Shown here: piece after piece, positions 32,495 through 32,739 of the stretch
Layout: each line of letters opens with the position of its first letter
Numbering within the stretch: position 1 is the stretch's first letter
DNA from: an uncultured Burkholderiales bacterium
GTDB lineage: Bacteria; Pseudomonadota; Gammaproteobacteria; Burkholderiales; Thiobacillaceae
NCBI GenBank assembly: GCA_938038385.1
Contig: CALHRD010000137.1
Span: 1 to 32,739 of the forward strand
Length of the DNA: 32,739 nt
Direction: 5' to 3'
Notes under the pieces: generated by a model
What the model was told of the DNA's origin: nothing
The model's database searches: none
Seen by the model: the letters and a program-made list of their open reading frames with translations, nothing else
Program-made: the position numbers and the translations under genes

Positions 32495-32739
32495 TCAGTC
32501 GAAACTCAACGGCTTGGCCGGCGTCTTGTCGCGCACACGCTCGAAGACGGCGAAATCTTCATTGGTCAGACCGATCCTGCGGCCGATGGCCGCCAGGGCT
32601 TCCCCGACACGCACGCGCTTCTCCGGCTTGACCGCGGCCGCCAGAATCTCGCGCACCTCCGCTTCCGTGCTGCGGCCGTGCTGGGCCGCCCGCACGCGCA
32701 AAGCGCGATGCACGTCATCGGGCACATTCCTTACAGTCA
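32495..32739 (-). CDS. FitA/VapB-type ribbon-helix-helix antitoxin (partial)
   Basis: The frame enters from beyond the right edge. The visible part reads TVRNVPDDVHRALRVRAAQH, GRSTEAEVREILAAAVKP and, at the end, VRDKTPAKPLSFD. The first part is the ribbon-helix-helix of FitA-like antitoxins (normally MASLTVRNVPDDVH), so only some four residues lie outside. The C-terminal tail inserts into the PIN toxin encoded next. A GTG within the frame at 32723-32725 is not the true start because the conserved strand begins before it. Confidence 0.88.
   Translation of the reverse strand, partial: TVRNVPDDVHRALRVRAAQHGRSTEAEVREILAAAVKPEKRVRVGEALAAIGRRIGLTNEDFAVFERVRDKTPAKPLSFD

Overview
The window is a high-GC proteobacterial chromosome segment. 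The order rpsB-tsf-pyrH-frr-uppS-cdsA-dxr-rseP-bamA-skp-lpxD-fabZ-lpxA-lpxB-rnhB is the conserved translation and envelope cluster of Beta- and Gammaproteobacteria. With the ppsA/ppsR pair, a PEP-CTERM/exosortase-type acyltransferase, a second EF-G-like protein, motAB and cbpAM, a betaproteobacterium (Thiobacillus-like relatives) or a nearby gammaproteobacterium is my best guess; no rRNA or other taxonomic marker is present, so this is inference.

Region 1 (1-2718) is decayed accessory DNA. It holds the tail of an IS4-type transposase, two secreted-protein genes on the minus strand that both carry disabling lesions, an intact-looking mazEF toxin-antitoxin pair with a palindromic operator, and the tail of an IS481-type transposase with an internal stop.

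Region 2 (2719-17958) starts with a divergent PilZ-domain gene. The core cluster follows. A good sigma-70 promoter precedes a 5' leader whose two 8-bp helices are interleaved like a pseudoknot just ahead of the rpsB ribosome binding site. A strong intrinsic terminator or attenuator lies between rpsB and tsf. The genes then run co-directionally and tightly packed: translation factors (S2, EF-Ts, RRF), UMP kinase, isoprenoid and phospholipid precursors (UppS, CdsA, Dxr), outer-membrane protein assembly (RseP, BamA, Skp), lipid A (LpxD, FabZ, LpxA, LpxB) and RNase HII.

Region 3 (17971-25328) carries motA, motB, a membrane-anchored SAM methyltransferase and an HDOD/GAF-like signalling protein in one overlapping run. 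PEP synthase (minus strand) follows, with its regulatory kinase/phosphatase PpsR divergent across a 41-bp spacer.

Region 4 (25329-30487) is shaped by small non-autonomous elements. Two inverted copies of a 117-bp element (one with 5-bp direct repeats ATTAA) bracket the exosortase-type acyltransferase and the EF-G-like gene. A foldback element of about 170 bp sits next to the first copy. A 143-bp element with perfect 17-bp terminal repeats and ACAT duplications was inserted at the start codon of a small heat-shock gene, now a wreck trapped between two elements. Its divergent neighbours cbpA and cbpM are intact behind a sigma-32-like promoter.

Region 5 (30488-32739) is a minus-strand toxin-antitoxin island in various states of decay: an intact XRE antitoxin whose partner toxin is cut by an in-frame TGA, a frameshifted HigA, a chimera of a DNA-methylase N-terminus joined to a HigB C-terminus, and an intact VapC/FitB toxin with its antitoxin running off the window edge.

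I found no CRISPR array, tRNA, rRNA or complete autonomous insertion sequence. I see no clearly new multi-gene system. The most unusual structures are the rpsB leader, the small-element bracket with the trapped hsp20 remnant, and the methylase-HigB chimera.
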